From: an uncultured Clostridia bacterium
GTDB taxonomy: Bacteria > Bacillota > Clostridia > Christensenellales > Borkfalkiaceae
Direction: 5' to 3'
Length of the DNA stretch: 13,680 nucleotides
NCBI GenBank assembly: GCA_944372565.1
Contig: CALVZR010000164.1
Location: 1 to 13,680, forward strand
Below, one piece after another: positions 1-8,870 of the stretch (positions are counted from its first letter, which is position 1; every line of letters starts with the position of its first letter). The notes under the pieces were generated by a model. That model made no database searches, was not told where the DNA came from, and worked only from the letters and a program-made list of their open reading frames with translations. Both the position numbers and the translations under genes were made by a program.

Positions 1-1223
1 AAAACAAAGTTTCGGCAAAGGTGCGCCTGATCGACTGCGTGGGCTATCTCGTGGACGGCGCGATGGGGCACGAGGAGGAGAAAAAGCCCCGCCTCGTGAA
101 AACGCCGTGGAGCAGCAAGGAAATGCCCTTTGAAAAGGCGGCGGAACTCGGCACGCGCAAGGTCATCGCGGAACATTCCACCATCGGCGTGGTGGTGACG
201 ACGGACGGCAGCATCGGGGAGATCCCGCGCGCGAACTACGTGGCGGCGGAAGAACGGGTGGTAAAGGAGCTGAAAGCGCTCGGCAAGCCCTTCGCCGTGG
301 TGCTCAACGTGAAAGACCCTTCGGAAAAAGCGAGCGTGGAACTGCGCAATTCGCTGGAAGCGAAATACGGCGTTCCCGTGGTTCTGGTCAACGCCACGCA
401 GCTTGAAATGGAGCAGATCACCGATATTCTGGAAAAGATCCTGTACGAATTCCCGCTGCAATGCGTGGATATCGAACTGCCGAAATGGATGCGCGCGCTG
501 CCCTGCGATAACAAGATCATCCGCGAGATCACCGAAAAGCTCAAAACCGCCACCGCGGGCATGGCGAAAATGAAGGACTATGCCGCCCTCGGCGAGATGT
601 TCGGGGAAGAGGAAAAGCTGAGCAATCCCGAACTTTCCGAAGTCTGCCTGGGAGAGGGGCGCGCGGTGTATTCCCTTGCGGCAAAGCCGGGGCTTTTTTA
701 CGACGTGCTCACCGAGGAGTGCGGCGACGAGATCAAAGACGATTATCAGCTGATCAGCTACGTCAAATCGCTCGCGGAAGCCAAGCGGGAATACAGCAAG
801 ATCAAAGACGCGCTCAAAAGCGCGGAGGAGAGCGGCTACGGCATCGTTACGCCCACGGTGAACGAACTTTCCCTTTCGGAGCCCGAACTCGTCAAGCGCG
901 GGGGAAGTTACGGAGTGAAACTGAAAGCCACCGCGCCCAGCCTCCACATTATGAAAGTGGATGTTTCCGCGGAGGTCAATCCCATCGTGGGAACGGAAAA
1001 ACAAGGCGAGGAACTCGTCAACTACCTGATGAAGGAATTTGAAAGTAATCCGCAGGGGATCTGGGATACGAATATGTTTGGCAAATCGCTGTGCGATCTT
1101 ATGGAAGAAAGCCTTTCCGGCAAGATCAAAGCCATGCCGGAAGACGCACGCGGCAAGATGTGCAAAACACTGAGCAAGATCGTGAACGAAGGCGACGGCG
1201 GCATCATCTGCATCCTGCTGTAA
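1..1223 (+). CDS. spoIVA: Stage IV sporulation protein A (SpoIVA), 5'-truncated by window edge
   Basis: SpoIVA is the cytoskeletal ATPase that polymerises on the mother-cell face of the forespore membrane and forms the platform for spore coat assembly. The open frame runs in from the window edge (first whole codon at base 3), so the GTG at 21 is not the start. About 406 residues are visible against roughly 490 in Bacillus, so about 85 N-terminal residues, including the Walker A loop, lie outside. Diagnostic stretches are VRLIDCVGYLVDGAMGH, the GVVVTTDGSIGEIPR segment, VVLNVKDPS, and the conserved C-terminal tail ending GGIICILL, which the family needs for membrane anchoring with SpoVM. It ends in TAA, followed 31 bases later by an intrinsic terminator, so it is the last gene of its transcript. 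Its presence marks the host as an endospore-forming Firmicute. The family assignment is secure. Confidence 0.96.
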   Translation, partial: NKVSAKVRLIDCVGYLVDGAMGHEEEKKPRLVKTPWSSKEMPFEKAAELGTRKVIAEHSTIGVVVTTDGSIGEIPRANYVAAEERVVKELKALGKPFAVVLNVKDPSEKASVELRNSLEAKYGVPVVLVNATQLEMEQITDILEKILYEFPLQCVDIELPKWMRALPCDNKIIREITEKLKTATAGMAKMKDYAALGEMFGEEEKLSNPELSEVCLGEGRAVYSLAAKPGLFYDVLTEECGDEIKDDYQLISYVKSLAEAKREYSKIKDALKSAEESGYGIVTPTVNELSLSEPELVKRGGSYGVKLKATAPSLHIMKVDVSAEVNPIVGTEKQGEELVNYLMKEFESNPQGIWDTNMFGKSLCDLMEESLSGKIKAMPEDARGKMCKTLSKIVNEGDGGIICILL

Positions 1224-1254
1224 CGGCGAAGGAAAACCTCCCGGAATAAAAAGG

Positions 1255-1279
1255 GCCCGCTTTTTCAAGCGGGCTTTTT
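1255..1279 (+). terminator. Rho-independent terminator of spoIVA
   Basis: An 8-bp perfect stem (GCCCGCTT at 1255-1262, AAGCGGGC at 1267-1274) with a TTTC loop is followed directly by five T residues. It lies 31 bases after the spoIVA stop codon. Confidence 0.9.
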
Positions 1280-1285
1280 GGGTGG

Positions 1286-1369
1286 AAAAATACGGGGCGA
1301 GGCGTTTGGGTAAAAAAGTACGGAGTACGGCCGTTTGGGGAAAAATACGGGGCGCGGCGGCGTTTTTTT
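1286..1369. repeat. Three degenerate tandem copies of a 26-29 bp unit
   Basis: Three units begin with an A-run followed by TACGG: 1286-1311, 1312-1340 and 1341-1369. Copies 1 and 3 share the 16-base string GGAAAAATACGGGGCG (from 1284 and 1339); copy 2 is diverged (AAAAAAGTACGGAGTACGG). Each unit then has a G/C-rich segment ending in a T-run (GGCGTTTGGG, GGCCGTTTGGGG, GGCGTTTTTTT). It is non-coding. An open frame of 66 codons crosses it but has no recognisable product or ribosome binding site. This repeat occupies most of the left half of the 328-base gap between spoIVA and the oxidoreductase; no RNA gene is recognised here. Confidence 0.6.
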
Positions 1370-1437
1370 CGGCGACGGGCGGTTCTCCGCGCGGCGCAAA
1401 AACATCAAAAATAGATATAAAAGCAACAAAAAAAGTA

Positions 1438-1466
1438 TTGCGGAAAACTTTTTCGCGTGATAAAAT
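1438..1466 (+). promoter_or_regulatory. Sigma-A type promoter of the oxidoreductase gene
   Basis: A -35 TTGCGG at 1438-1443, a 17-base spacer and a -10 TAAAAT at 1461-1466 predict a start near 1473 and a leader of about 79 bases. The surrounding sequence is A/T-rich in an otherwise GC-rich region. Confidence 0.7.
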
Positions 1467-1470
1467 AAAA

Positions 1471-1499
1471 ACGATATCGTAAAACGCGATACCGTAAAA
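1471..1499 (+). promoter_or_regulatory. Operator-like direct repeat at the transcription start
   Basis: Two 13-base repeats, CGATATCGTAAAA (1472-1484) and CGATACCGTAAAA (1487-1499), are spaced 15 bases apart and differ at one position. The first contains the perfect 10-bp palindrome ACGATATCGT (1471-1480). They lie immediately after the -10 element, across the predicted start site, where a bound repressor would block transcription. The regulator is unknown. Confidence 0.4.
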
Positions 1500-1509
1500 T
1501 CACAAGTTG

Positions 1510-1546
1510 CGCGCCGCAGACGGAAAACAGCCGCGGCGCGGGGAGG
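1510..1546 (+). promoter_or_regulatory. Leader hairpin abutting the ribosome binding site
   Basis: An 8-bp GC stem (CGCGCCGC at 1510-1517 with GCGGCGCG at 1533-1540, 15-base loop) ends on the first G of the Shine-Dalgarno GGGGAGG (1540-1546), five bases before the ATG at 1552. The SD decides the start. The stem could modulate its accessibility, but that is inference. Confidence 0.45.
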
Positions 1547-1551
1547 AAAAA

Positions 1552-2802
1552 ATGGTTACGTTTGCCATCGTCGGCTTCGGCAGCCGCGGCAGGCTCTTTG
1601 CAGATCTGATCTCGCGCGATCCGCAGGCGAAACTTATCGCCGTTGCGGAACCTTTTGCTCACGGCAGGGAACTGTCCGCAAAATACGGCGTCCCCGAAAA
1701 TATGCGCTTTCGCGGGGCGGACGAATTTTTCAAGGCGGGCAAACTGTGCGACGCCGTGTTCATCTGCACGCAGGACGCCCAGCATTACGACCACGCCACG
1801 AAGGCGCTCCGCCTCGGTTACGACGTGTGCCTGGAAAAACCCGCCGCGGTGAATATCGAAGAGTGCGTAGGCATCCGCGATCTCGCAAAAAAGCTCGGCA
1901 GGAAGGTGATGCTCACGCACGTTTTAAGATACGCGCCTTTCTATAAAAAAATCAAGGAACTCATCGACGGGGGCTCGCTCGGCAAGGTCGTAACGATCAA
2001 TCAGACGGAAAACATCGCCTACTGGCATTTCGCTTTGAGTTACGTGCGCGGCCCGTGGCGGAAAATGGAGGACAGCACGCCCACCATCATCGCCAAGTGC
2101 TGCCACGATCTGGATATTCTCGGCTGGCTGATGGGGGAAAAGTGCGTTTCGGTGAGTTCTTTCGGCTCCCTTTCTTATTATAACGAAAAGAACGCGCCCG
2201 AAAAGAGCGCAAAATATTGCGTGGACTGCGACCCTTCCGTGCGGGAAAAATGCCTTTACAACGCATTCAAGGTCTATCCGGAACGCGTGCAGAAAGCGGT
2301 GGTCGGCGGGCTTTCCGAATACGGGGACAGGGATATTTACGAATTGCTTTCGGACAGGAAGCACGTCTGGGGGCGGTGCGTTTTTCACGGGGATAACGAC
2401 GCGGTCGATCATCAGGTGGTCGATCTGCTCTACGAAAGCGGTGCGACCGCGCACCTCACGATGACGGCGTTTTCCGAGCGCTGTTACCGTTTTATAAAGG
2501 TGCACGGAACGGAAGGCGAAGTTTACGGGGATATGGAAGAGGGCGTTCTGCACTTCACCCGTTTCGGCGGAAAGGAAGAGCTGATAGACGTAAACAAGGG
2601 CGCGGACGTCGCTCTGGACGACGGCCACGGCGGCGGGGATTATTACCTCTACCGCGATTTCAAGGAATATATCACGACGGGAAACCAGAGCGTTTCGAGA
2701 ACGTCCATCGAAAAATCGATCGAGAGCCACGTGGTGGGCTTCCTCGCGGAGGAGAGCCGCAGGCGGGGCGGCGAGGCGATGCGCGTGCAGGAGTATGAGT
2801 AA
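1552..2802 (+). CDS. Gfo/Idh/MocA family NAD(P)-dependent oxidoreductase
   Basis: This is a 416-residue cytoplasmic dehydrogenase of the Gfo/Idh/MocA superfamily, whose members usually oxidise or reduce sugars, inositols or sugar derivatives with NAD(P). The N-terminal Rossmann fold starts with VTFAIVGFGSRGR (nucleotide-binding glycine loop, residues 2-14). The conserved EKP motif gives the catalytic Lys96. CCHDLDIL supplies the family's histidine/aspartate pair at His185-Asp186. A cysteine group, Cys223-x2-Cys226-x7-Cys234, follows in the C-terminal alpha/beta domain; similar clusters occur in some members and may bind metal. The ATG at 1552 is chosen because GGGGAGG lies five bases upstream and the Rossmann strand begins at once. 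The frame open from 1507 would add 15 residues with no support. It stands alone between two terminators. The substrate cannot be told from sequence. Confidence 0.93.
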   Translation: MVTFAIVGFGSRGRLFADLISRDPQAKLIAVAEPFAHGRELSAKYGVPENMRFRGADEFFKAGKLCDAVFICTQDAQHYDHATKALRLGYDVCLEKPAAVNIEECVGIRDLAKKLGRKVMLTHVLRYAPFYKKIKELIDGGSLGKVVTINQTENIAYWHFALSYVRGPWRKMEDSTPTIIAKCCHDLDILGWLMGEKCVSVSSFGSLSYYNEKNAPEKSAKYCVDCDPSVREKCLYNAFKVYPERVQKAVVGGLSEYGDRDIYELLSDRKHVWGRCVFHGDNDAVDHQVVDLLYESGATAHLTMTAFSERCYRFIKVHGTEGEVYGDMEEGVLHFTRFGGKEELIDVNKGADVALDDGHGGGDYYLYRDFKEYITTGNQSVSRTSIEKSIESHVVGFLAEESRRRGGEAMRVQEYE

Positions 2803-2821
2803 AGAGCGGCAGTATCGCTTT

Positions 2822-2868
2822 AAAAAAAGAAGCGCGGAGCAAAAAGCTCCGCGCTTAACATTTTTTTT
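2822..2868. terminator. Bidirectional terminator between oxidoreductase and ABC operon
   Basis: An 11-bp perfect stem (AAGCGCGGAGC at 2830-2840, GCTCCGCGCTT at 2846-2856) has an AAAAA loop. Rightwards it is followed by eight T residues at 2861-2868. Leftwards the A-run at 2822-2828 provides seven U residues. It serves the oxidoreductase on one side and the ABC operon on the other. Confidence 0.92.
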
Positions 2869-2897
2869 AGCCGCATCGCGCCGCAGCGCGGGGCGGT

Positions 2898-3707
2898 TCA
2901 GTTTTTTACGAGCAGTTTTTCGAGGAGCACCACGCCGAGATACATCAGCGTGGCGAGCAGACATAAAACGACGGTAGCCGCCATCACGAGGGCTAATTTG
3001 AAGACCTGCCCGCCATAGACGATGAGATAGCCCAGTCCCGCTTTGGAGGTCATATATTCGCCCATCACGGAACCGATCCACGCCATACCCACGTCCACTT
3101 TCAGCGTGCCGATAAAGGTCTTCGCGCTTCCCGGCAGCACGAGTTTTCTTAAAATCTGGAACTTGCTCGCGCCCATGGAGCGCTAAAGGAGAACCTTTTC
3201 GGGGTCGGTGGCGAGAAACCCGCCGAGCATATTGATCACCGTGACGATGATGCCGATGAGCACCGCCATCAGGATGATGGATTTGCTGCCGCTGCCGCAC
3301 CACACGATGATGATCGGCCCCAAGGCGATCTTCGGCAGCGCGTTGAGCACGATGAGGTAGGGCTCGAAAACCCGCCTTAAAATTTCGGACCACCACAGCA
3401 CGAGCGCGATGAGCGTTCCCAAAATCACGGCGATGAAAAAGCCGATCAGGGTTTCGTACAGCGTGATGCCGATATGATAAAAGAGGTTGTCGTTTTTGAT
3501 GAGGTCGGCGATGGTCGTCGCGATGCGCGAAGGGCTGCTGCTGATAAACGCATCGATCGCCCCCGTATCGGCGAGCACCTGCCAGAGCAGGAGAAACGCC
3601 GCGAGAAAGCCCAGCCCCAAAGACCACACCGCCGCCGAACGCCTGCGCATCTTTTTCAGATAGAGGAGATGGTCGGGCGAAAACTGTTTTTCAGTGTTTT
3701 TTTTCAT
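2898..3707 (-). CDS. ABC transporter permease (SsuC/TauC/ThiX type) with in-frame TAG at codon 175
   Basis: This is the inner-membrane permease of a nitrate/sulfonate/thiamine-precursor type importer (BPD_transp_1 family). It has 269 sense codons plus one TAG. The start at 3707 is an ATGA overlap with the ATPase stop, with AAGGAG eight bases upstream; extension to 3740 is rejected. The protein has a basic N-terminus, then a membrane segment near residues 25-46, and further segments before and after the EAA loop. TAG (3185-3183) falls inside that cytoplasmic loop, between DPEKVLL and RSMGASKFQILRKLVLP, which is the surface that docks on the ATPase. The frame is unchanged across it and the rest of the protein is well conserved through GLGYLIVYGG to the C-terminus. 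Taken literally, the gene is split into 174- and up to 92-residue pieces and is non-functional. If TAG is sense, it is full length and normal in size. See findings. Confidence 0.88.
3183..3185 (-). other. In-frame TAG inside the permease EAA loop
   Basis: On the minus strand the codons read GTT CTC CTT TAG CGC TCC ATG. The upstream and downstream open frames are the same frame, and the EAA-loop consensus is continuous if TAG stands for one residue. In relatives, as recalled, this position is variable and often Ala, Val, Leu or Met. The first ATG after it (3176) has no evident ribosome binding site, so a separately initiated second protein is unlikely. Confidence 0.95.
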
Positions 3708-4447
3708 TCGTTCAGCTCCTTCCAAAGGCGTTCGAACCATTTCCCGAACCCGGGCAGCTCCCTGCGGGCGAGCGGCGTTTCGCCGCCGAGGTCGATTTCG
3801 TGCACGGCTTTCACCGAGCAGGGGCGGGGCGTGAGCACGATAATGGTATCGGACATGGAAATTGCCTCGGAGATATCGTGCGTGACCAGAATGGTCGATT
3901 TGCCTTCATCTTTGATGATCTTGTAAACGTCGTTGCACACGGACAGCCGCGTCTGGTAATCGAGCGCGGAAAACGGTTCGTCGAGGAGGAGAATATCGGG
4001 GTCGAAGGAAAGCGTTCTGATCAGCGCGGCGCGCTGGCGCATCCCGCCCGAAAGTTCGGAAGGATAGTTCTTCCTGAACTCGTAAAGCCCGTATTTTTTC
4101 AGCAGTTCCTCCGCGTAATCCACGTGCTTTTTATCGAGCTTTTTCATAATCTCCAGCGGCAGGAAGATGTTTTTTTCGATCGTCCTCCAGGGGAAGAGCT
4201 GATCCCGCTGCAGCATATACCCGTAGCGCGGATTTTCGCGCTTGCAGGAAATCGTTCCGTGCGTCGGGCGCATCAGTCCCGCAATGAGGGAAAGAATGGT
4301 CGTTTTGCCGCAGCCGGACGGCCCGATCACGGAAAGGAATTCGCCTTCGCGCAGAGAGAAAGAAAGGTCTTTTACGGCTTTGATCTCGTCGGTTTTCGTC
4401 TGATAGGTCAGCGAAACGCCCTTTATTTCCAGAAGTGTTTCTTTCAT
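3704..4447 (-). CDS. ABC transporter ATP-binding protein (nitrate/sulfonate/taurine family)
   Basis: This 247-residue ATPase powers the importer encoded with it. Visible motifs are Walker A GPSGCGKT (42-49), Q-loop Gln80 in YMLQRDQLFPW, signature LSGGMRQR (132-139), Walker B ILLLDEP (152-158), D-loop SALD (160-163) and H-loop His190 in LVTHDISEA. The LFPWRT segment is typical of the SsuB/TauB/NrtD group. The start at 4447 is supported by GGGAGAAG just upstream (4459-4452). It follows the binding-protein gene by 26 bases, and its TGA overlaps the permease ATG as ATGA, implying translational coupling. All catalytic residues are present. Confidence 0.95.
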   Translation of the reverse strand: MKETLLEIKGVSLTYQTKTDEIKAVKDLSFSLREGEFLSVIGPSGCGKTTILSLIAGLMRPTHGTISCKRENPRYGYMLQRDQLFPWRTIEKNIFLPLEIMKKLDKKHVDYAEELLKKYGLYEFRKNYPSELSGGMRQRAALIRTLSFDPDILLLDEPFSALDYQTRLSVCNDVYKIIKDEGKSTILVTHDISEAISMSDTIIVLTPRPCSVKAVHEIDLGGETPLARRELPGFGKWFERLWKELNE

Positions 4448-4473
4448 CGTTCTTCTCCCGTGTCGGATGTTTT

Positions 4474-5466
4474 TCAGCCGAATATTGCCTCGGCGTAAGA
4501 ATTGTTCACGATTTTTTCAAACGGCACCCGTTCGTCGAGTTCGCCGGAGTTCTGCATAATGTCCTGCAAACGGTTGAAACTTTCCTCGCTCATGGTCAGA
4601 TCGTCCGTCCATGCGTCGATGGCCTTGTAGCTCGTTACCGAGGTCGTGAGCGATTCGAGGGAAGTGGAGGGGAACTGTCCGCGGATGGCCTCGGCGATCT
4701 CCGCGTCGGTCGCGTCCGCCATAAAGTCGTATGCCTTTTTGAGCGCGCCGAGGAAGGCGTTGATCACGTCGGTATTGTCTTCGATATAACTTTGCTTGGC
4801 GACGAAAGAGGTGTAGGGAACTTCGCCCGCGCCTTCGCCCACGCTCGCCACCACGAAGCCCTTGCCCGCCTTTTCGTATTCGGAGGCGAGGGGTTCGAAC
4901 ATCGTGCAGTAATCGCCCGTGCCTTCTTCGAAGGCCGCGGTCATCAGGTCGAACTGAACGTCCGTGATGAGCGTGCAGTCTGTGCCGTCTTCCAGCCCGT
5001 GCTGATTGATGAGGTATTCGAAAGTCATCAGGGGAACGCCGCCCGGGCGCCCCGCGAGGATGCCTTTGCCGCGCAGATCTTCCCATTTGAAGTCCGGTTC
5101 GTCCACGCGGGAAACGAGGAAAGAACCGTCTTTTTGCGTGAGCTGGCCGAAAACCATCGGGTAATCGGTTTTTCCCTGCGCATATACGTACAAACTGGAT
5201 TCGGGCCCCATCAGGCCGATCTGCGCGCTGTTCGAGAGCACCGCGGTCATCACCTTATCCGCGCCGCCCCCGTTGGTCAGGCTGATCTTGAGGCCGTTTT
5301 CTTCGAAATATCCCTTTTCGATGGCGACGTACATCGGCGCGTAGAACACCGAGTGCGTCACTTCGTTGAGTTCGATTTTTGTCAAACCGTCGTCGCCCTC
5401 TTTGCATCCCGCGAAGGGAACGGCGCACAGGGCGACAGTCAAAATTGCAGCAATAAGTTTTTTCAT
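4474..5466 (-). CDS. ABC transporter substrate-binding lipoprotein (NMT1/ThiY-SsuA-like)
   Basis: This 330-residue extracytoplasmic binding protein delivers substrate to the permease encoded downstream. The N-terminus is a type II signal peptide (MKK, hydrophobic core, lipobox FAGC with the lipidated Cys at 21). The mature protein starts with the NMT1/ThiY-like pattern: THSVFYAPMYVAIEKGYFEENGL, then GGGADKVMTAVLSNSAQIGL, MGPESSLYVYAQGK, the DLRGKGILAGRPGG hinge and an FEPLASEYEKAGKG segment. The family binds thiamine precursors, sulfonates, nitrate or similar small molecules; the ligand here cannot be assigned. The ATG at 5466 has GGAGAAG upstream (5477-5471). It is the first gene of the operon. 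The predicted leader is too short to hold a riboswitch, so a TPP-type clue to the substrate is absent. Confidence 0.93.
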   Translation of the reverse strand: MKKLIAAILTVALCAVPFAGCKEGDDGLTKIELNEVTHSVFYAPMYVAIEKGYFEENGLKISLTNGGGADKVMTAVLSNSAQIGLMGPESSLYVYAQGKTDYPMVFGQLTQKDGSFLVSRVDEPDFKWEDLRGKGILAGRPGGVPLMTFEYLINQHGLEDGTDCTLITDVQFDLMTAAFEEGTGDYCTMFEPLASEYEKAGKGFVVASVGEGAGEVPYTSFVAKQSYIEDNTDVINAFLGALKKAYDFMADATDAEIAEAIRGQFPSTSLESLTTSVTSYKAIDAWTDDLTMSEESFNRLQDIMQNSGELDERVPFEKIVNNSYAEAIFG

Positions 5467-5498
5467 GTTGCTTCTCCGAAAAAATTTTAGTATAGTTC

Positions 5499-5528
5499 AT
5501 TGTATGAAATCCCGATTACATTTGACAA
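5499..5528 (-). promoter_or_regulatory. Promoter of the ABC operon, sharing its -35 with valS
   Basis: On the minus strand, TTGTCA (5528-5523), an 18-base spacer and TACAAT (5504-5499) form a good sigma-A promoter. A second -10-like TATACT lies at 5494-5489 but without a -35 at the right distance. The -35 overlaps the TTGACA of the divergent valS promoter almost completely. Confidence 0.65.
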
Positions 5529-5550
5529 TCTCCGCGAAGTTTACTATAAT
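5522..5550 (+). promoter_or_regulatory. Perfect consensus sigma-A promoter of valS
   Basis: TTGACA at 5522-5527, a 17-base spacer and TATAAT at 5545-5550 match the vegetative consensus at all twelve positions. The predicted start is near 5557, giving a leader of about 30 bases with GGAGA at 5576-5580 before the ATG at 5587. There is no T-box or other leader structure. Confidence 0.9.
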
Positions 5551-5586
5551 AGATTCCAAAGGTTTTAACGCGTTCGGAGAAAATTT

Positions 5587-8208
<2,622 letters not shown>

Positions 8209-8225
8209 ACTTTCTGCCCGCGAAC

Positions 8226-8258
8226 AAAAAAAGGCGCGCCCGGAAACGGGCGCGCCTT
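8226..8258 (-). terminator. Terminator between convergent valS and PPTase genes
   Basis: A perfect 12-bp GC-rich stem (AAGGCGCGCCCG at 8231-8242, complement at 8247-8258) is closed by a GAAA tetraloop. In the leftward direction it is followed by a run of U residues (A-run 8226-8232), making a strong terminator for the PPTase gene. Rightward, for valS, the stem is followed by TTACAAAAATTTT, so termination there depends on a weaker U tract. Confidence 0.85.
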
Positions 8259-8276
8259 ACAAAAATTTTCGGTTTT

Positions 8277-8795
8277 TCAGTATTCGAATACGCCGCAGTC
8301 GATGATGCGAAGATCGGTATCCTTGGAGGCGACGGAGAGGATAAAATTGCCGCAGCGGACGGTTTTGGTCTTTACGGACTGCAATTCGCCGTCGTAATAC
8401 ACGTCGTCGCCGTCGATGGAAATCTTTTTCAGTTCCGCGGCGATCGAGGCTGCCTTATATTTCACAAAACTCTCCGCCTTGGTCCACAGCGTGTAAAACT
8501 GCTCCTCGTTTTCGGGAACGATGCCGAAATATTTTTTTGCCAGGCGGGAATGATCGGCGGGGCGGAGTTCTTCGATGTCGATGCCCAGGCGGCGCTTGCC
8601 GATGCCCAGCGCCACGGTGTCCCCGCTGTGGGAGATGTTGAAGTAAACGTCCGCGTCCACGAGTTCGAGTTTGCCGTGCGGCGAGCGCACGAGGCCGGAT
8701 TCGTCTGCTTTGATGCCGTAATCCTTTTCGAGCACGGAAAAGAGAAATTCGTGGGAGCGCTTTTTATCGCATTTTGCAAGGTAAATCTGAATCAT
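8277..8795 (-). CDS. 4'-phosphopantetheinyl transferase (Sfp/AcpS-type superfamily)
   Basis: This 172-residue enzyme would transfer the phosphopantetheine arm of coenzyme A to a serine of an acyl- or peptidyl-carrier protein. The superfamily motifs are present in order: HGKLEL followed by VYFNISHSGD (50-59), GIDIEE (71-76, the Mg2+-binding acidic pair) and WTKAESFVKY (104-113, catalytic Glu and Lys). It is short for the Sfp class (usually about 220), lacking much of the C-terminal part, yet longer than AcpS (about 120). No carrier protein, NRPS or PKS gene is nearby, so it may serve fatty-acid ACP or a distant pathway. The start at 8795 is the only ATG giving the usual short N-terminal strand (MIQIYLAK). 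It has no real Shine-Dalgarno and lies seven bases past the -10 element, suggesting a leaderless mRNA. Confidence 0.88.
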   Translation of the reverse strand: MIQIYLAKCDKKRSHEFLFSVLEKDYGIKADESGLVRSPHGKLELVDADVYFNISHSGDTVALGIGKRRLGIDIEELRPADHSRLAKKYFGIVPENEEQFYTLWTKAESFVKYKAASIAAELKKISIDGDDVYYDGELQSVKTKTVRCGNFILSVASKDTDLRIIDCGVFEY

Positions 8796-8801
8796 ATTTC
8801 T

Positions 8802-8830
8802 ATTTTACAATAAAGTTTGCCCGTTGTCAA
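8802..8830 (-). promoter_or_regulatory. Strong promoter of the PPTase gene, apparently leaderless
   Basis: On the minus strand, TTGACA (8830-8825), a 17-base spacer and TAAAAT (8807-8802) form a near-consensus promoter. The -10 is followed by only AGAAAT and then the ATG (8795-8793). A start site at the usual 7 bases downstream would therefore coincide with the A of the start codon. Confidence 0.8.
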
Positions 8831-8852
8831 GGGCGAATTTTTGCGAAAAAAT
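8824..8852 (+). promoter_or_regulatory. Probable promoter of mscS, back-to-back with PPTase promoter
   Basis: TTGTCA at 8824-8829, a 17-base spacer and AAAAAT at 8847-8852 give a moderate promoter. Its -35 overlaps the divergent TTGACA. A strong ribosome binding site, CGGAGG (8858-8863), precedes the mscS ATG by seven bases. Confidence 0.5.
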
Positions 8853-8870
8853 AAATTCGGAGGATAATTT

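Noticed and set aside
1282..1482. 66-codon open frame in the spoIVA/oxidoreductase gap
   Set aside because: It begins inside the repeat tract, has no Shine-Dalgarno, reads through the promoter of the next gene and gives a Lys/Arg-rich low-complexity peptide.
3183..3185. Programmed +1/-1 frameshift as explanation of the permease break
   Set aside because: Both halves are in the same frame, so no frameshift is needed. Only the TAG codon separates them.
1924..3627. Long minus-strand open frame (567 codons) across the oxidoreductase and into the permease
   Set aside because: It is antisense to a clear dehydrogenase and out of frame with the permease. Its translation is Arg/His/Ala-rich with no family resemblance, as expected from an opposite-strand shadow in GC-rich DNA.
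4435..5490. Plus-strand open frame (351 codons) opposite the binding-protein gene
   Set aside because: It is antisense to a well-supported lipoprotein gene with signal peptide and family motifs. The translation shows no coherent domain.
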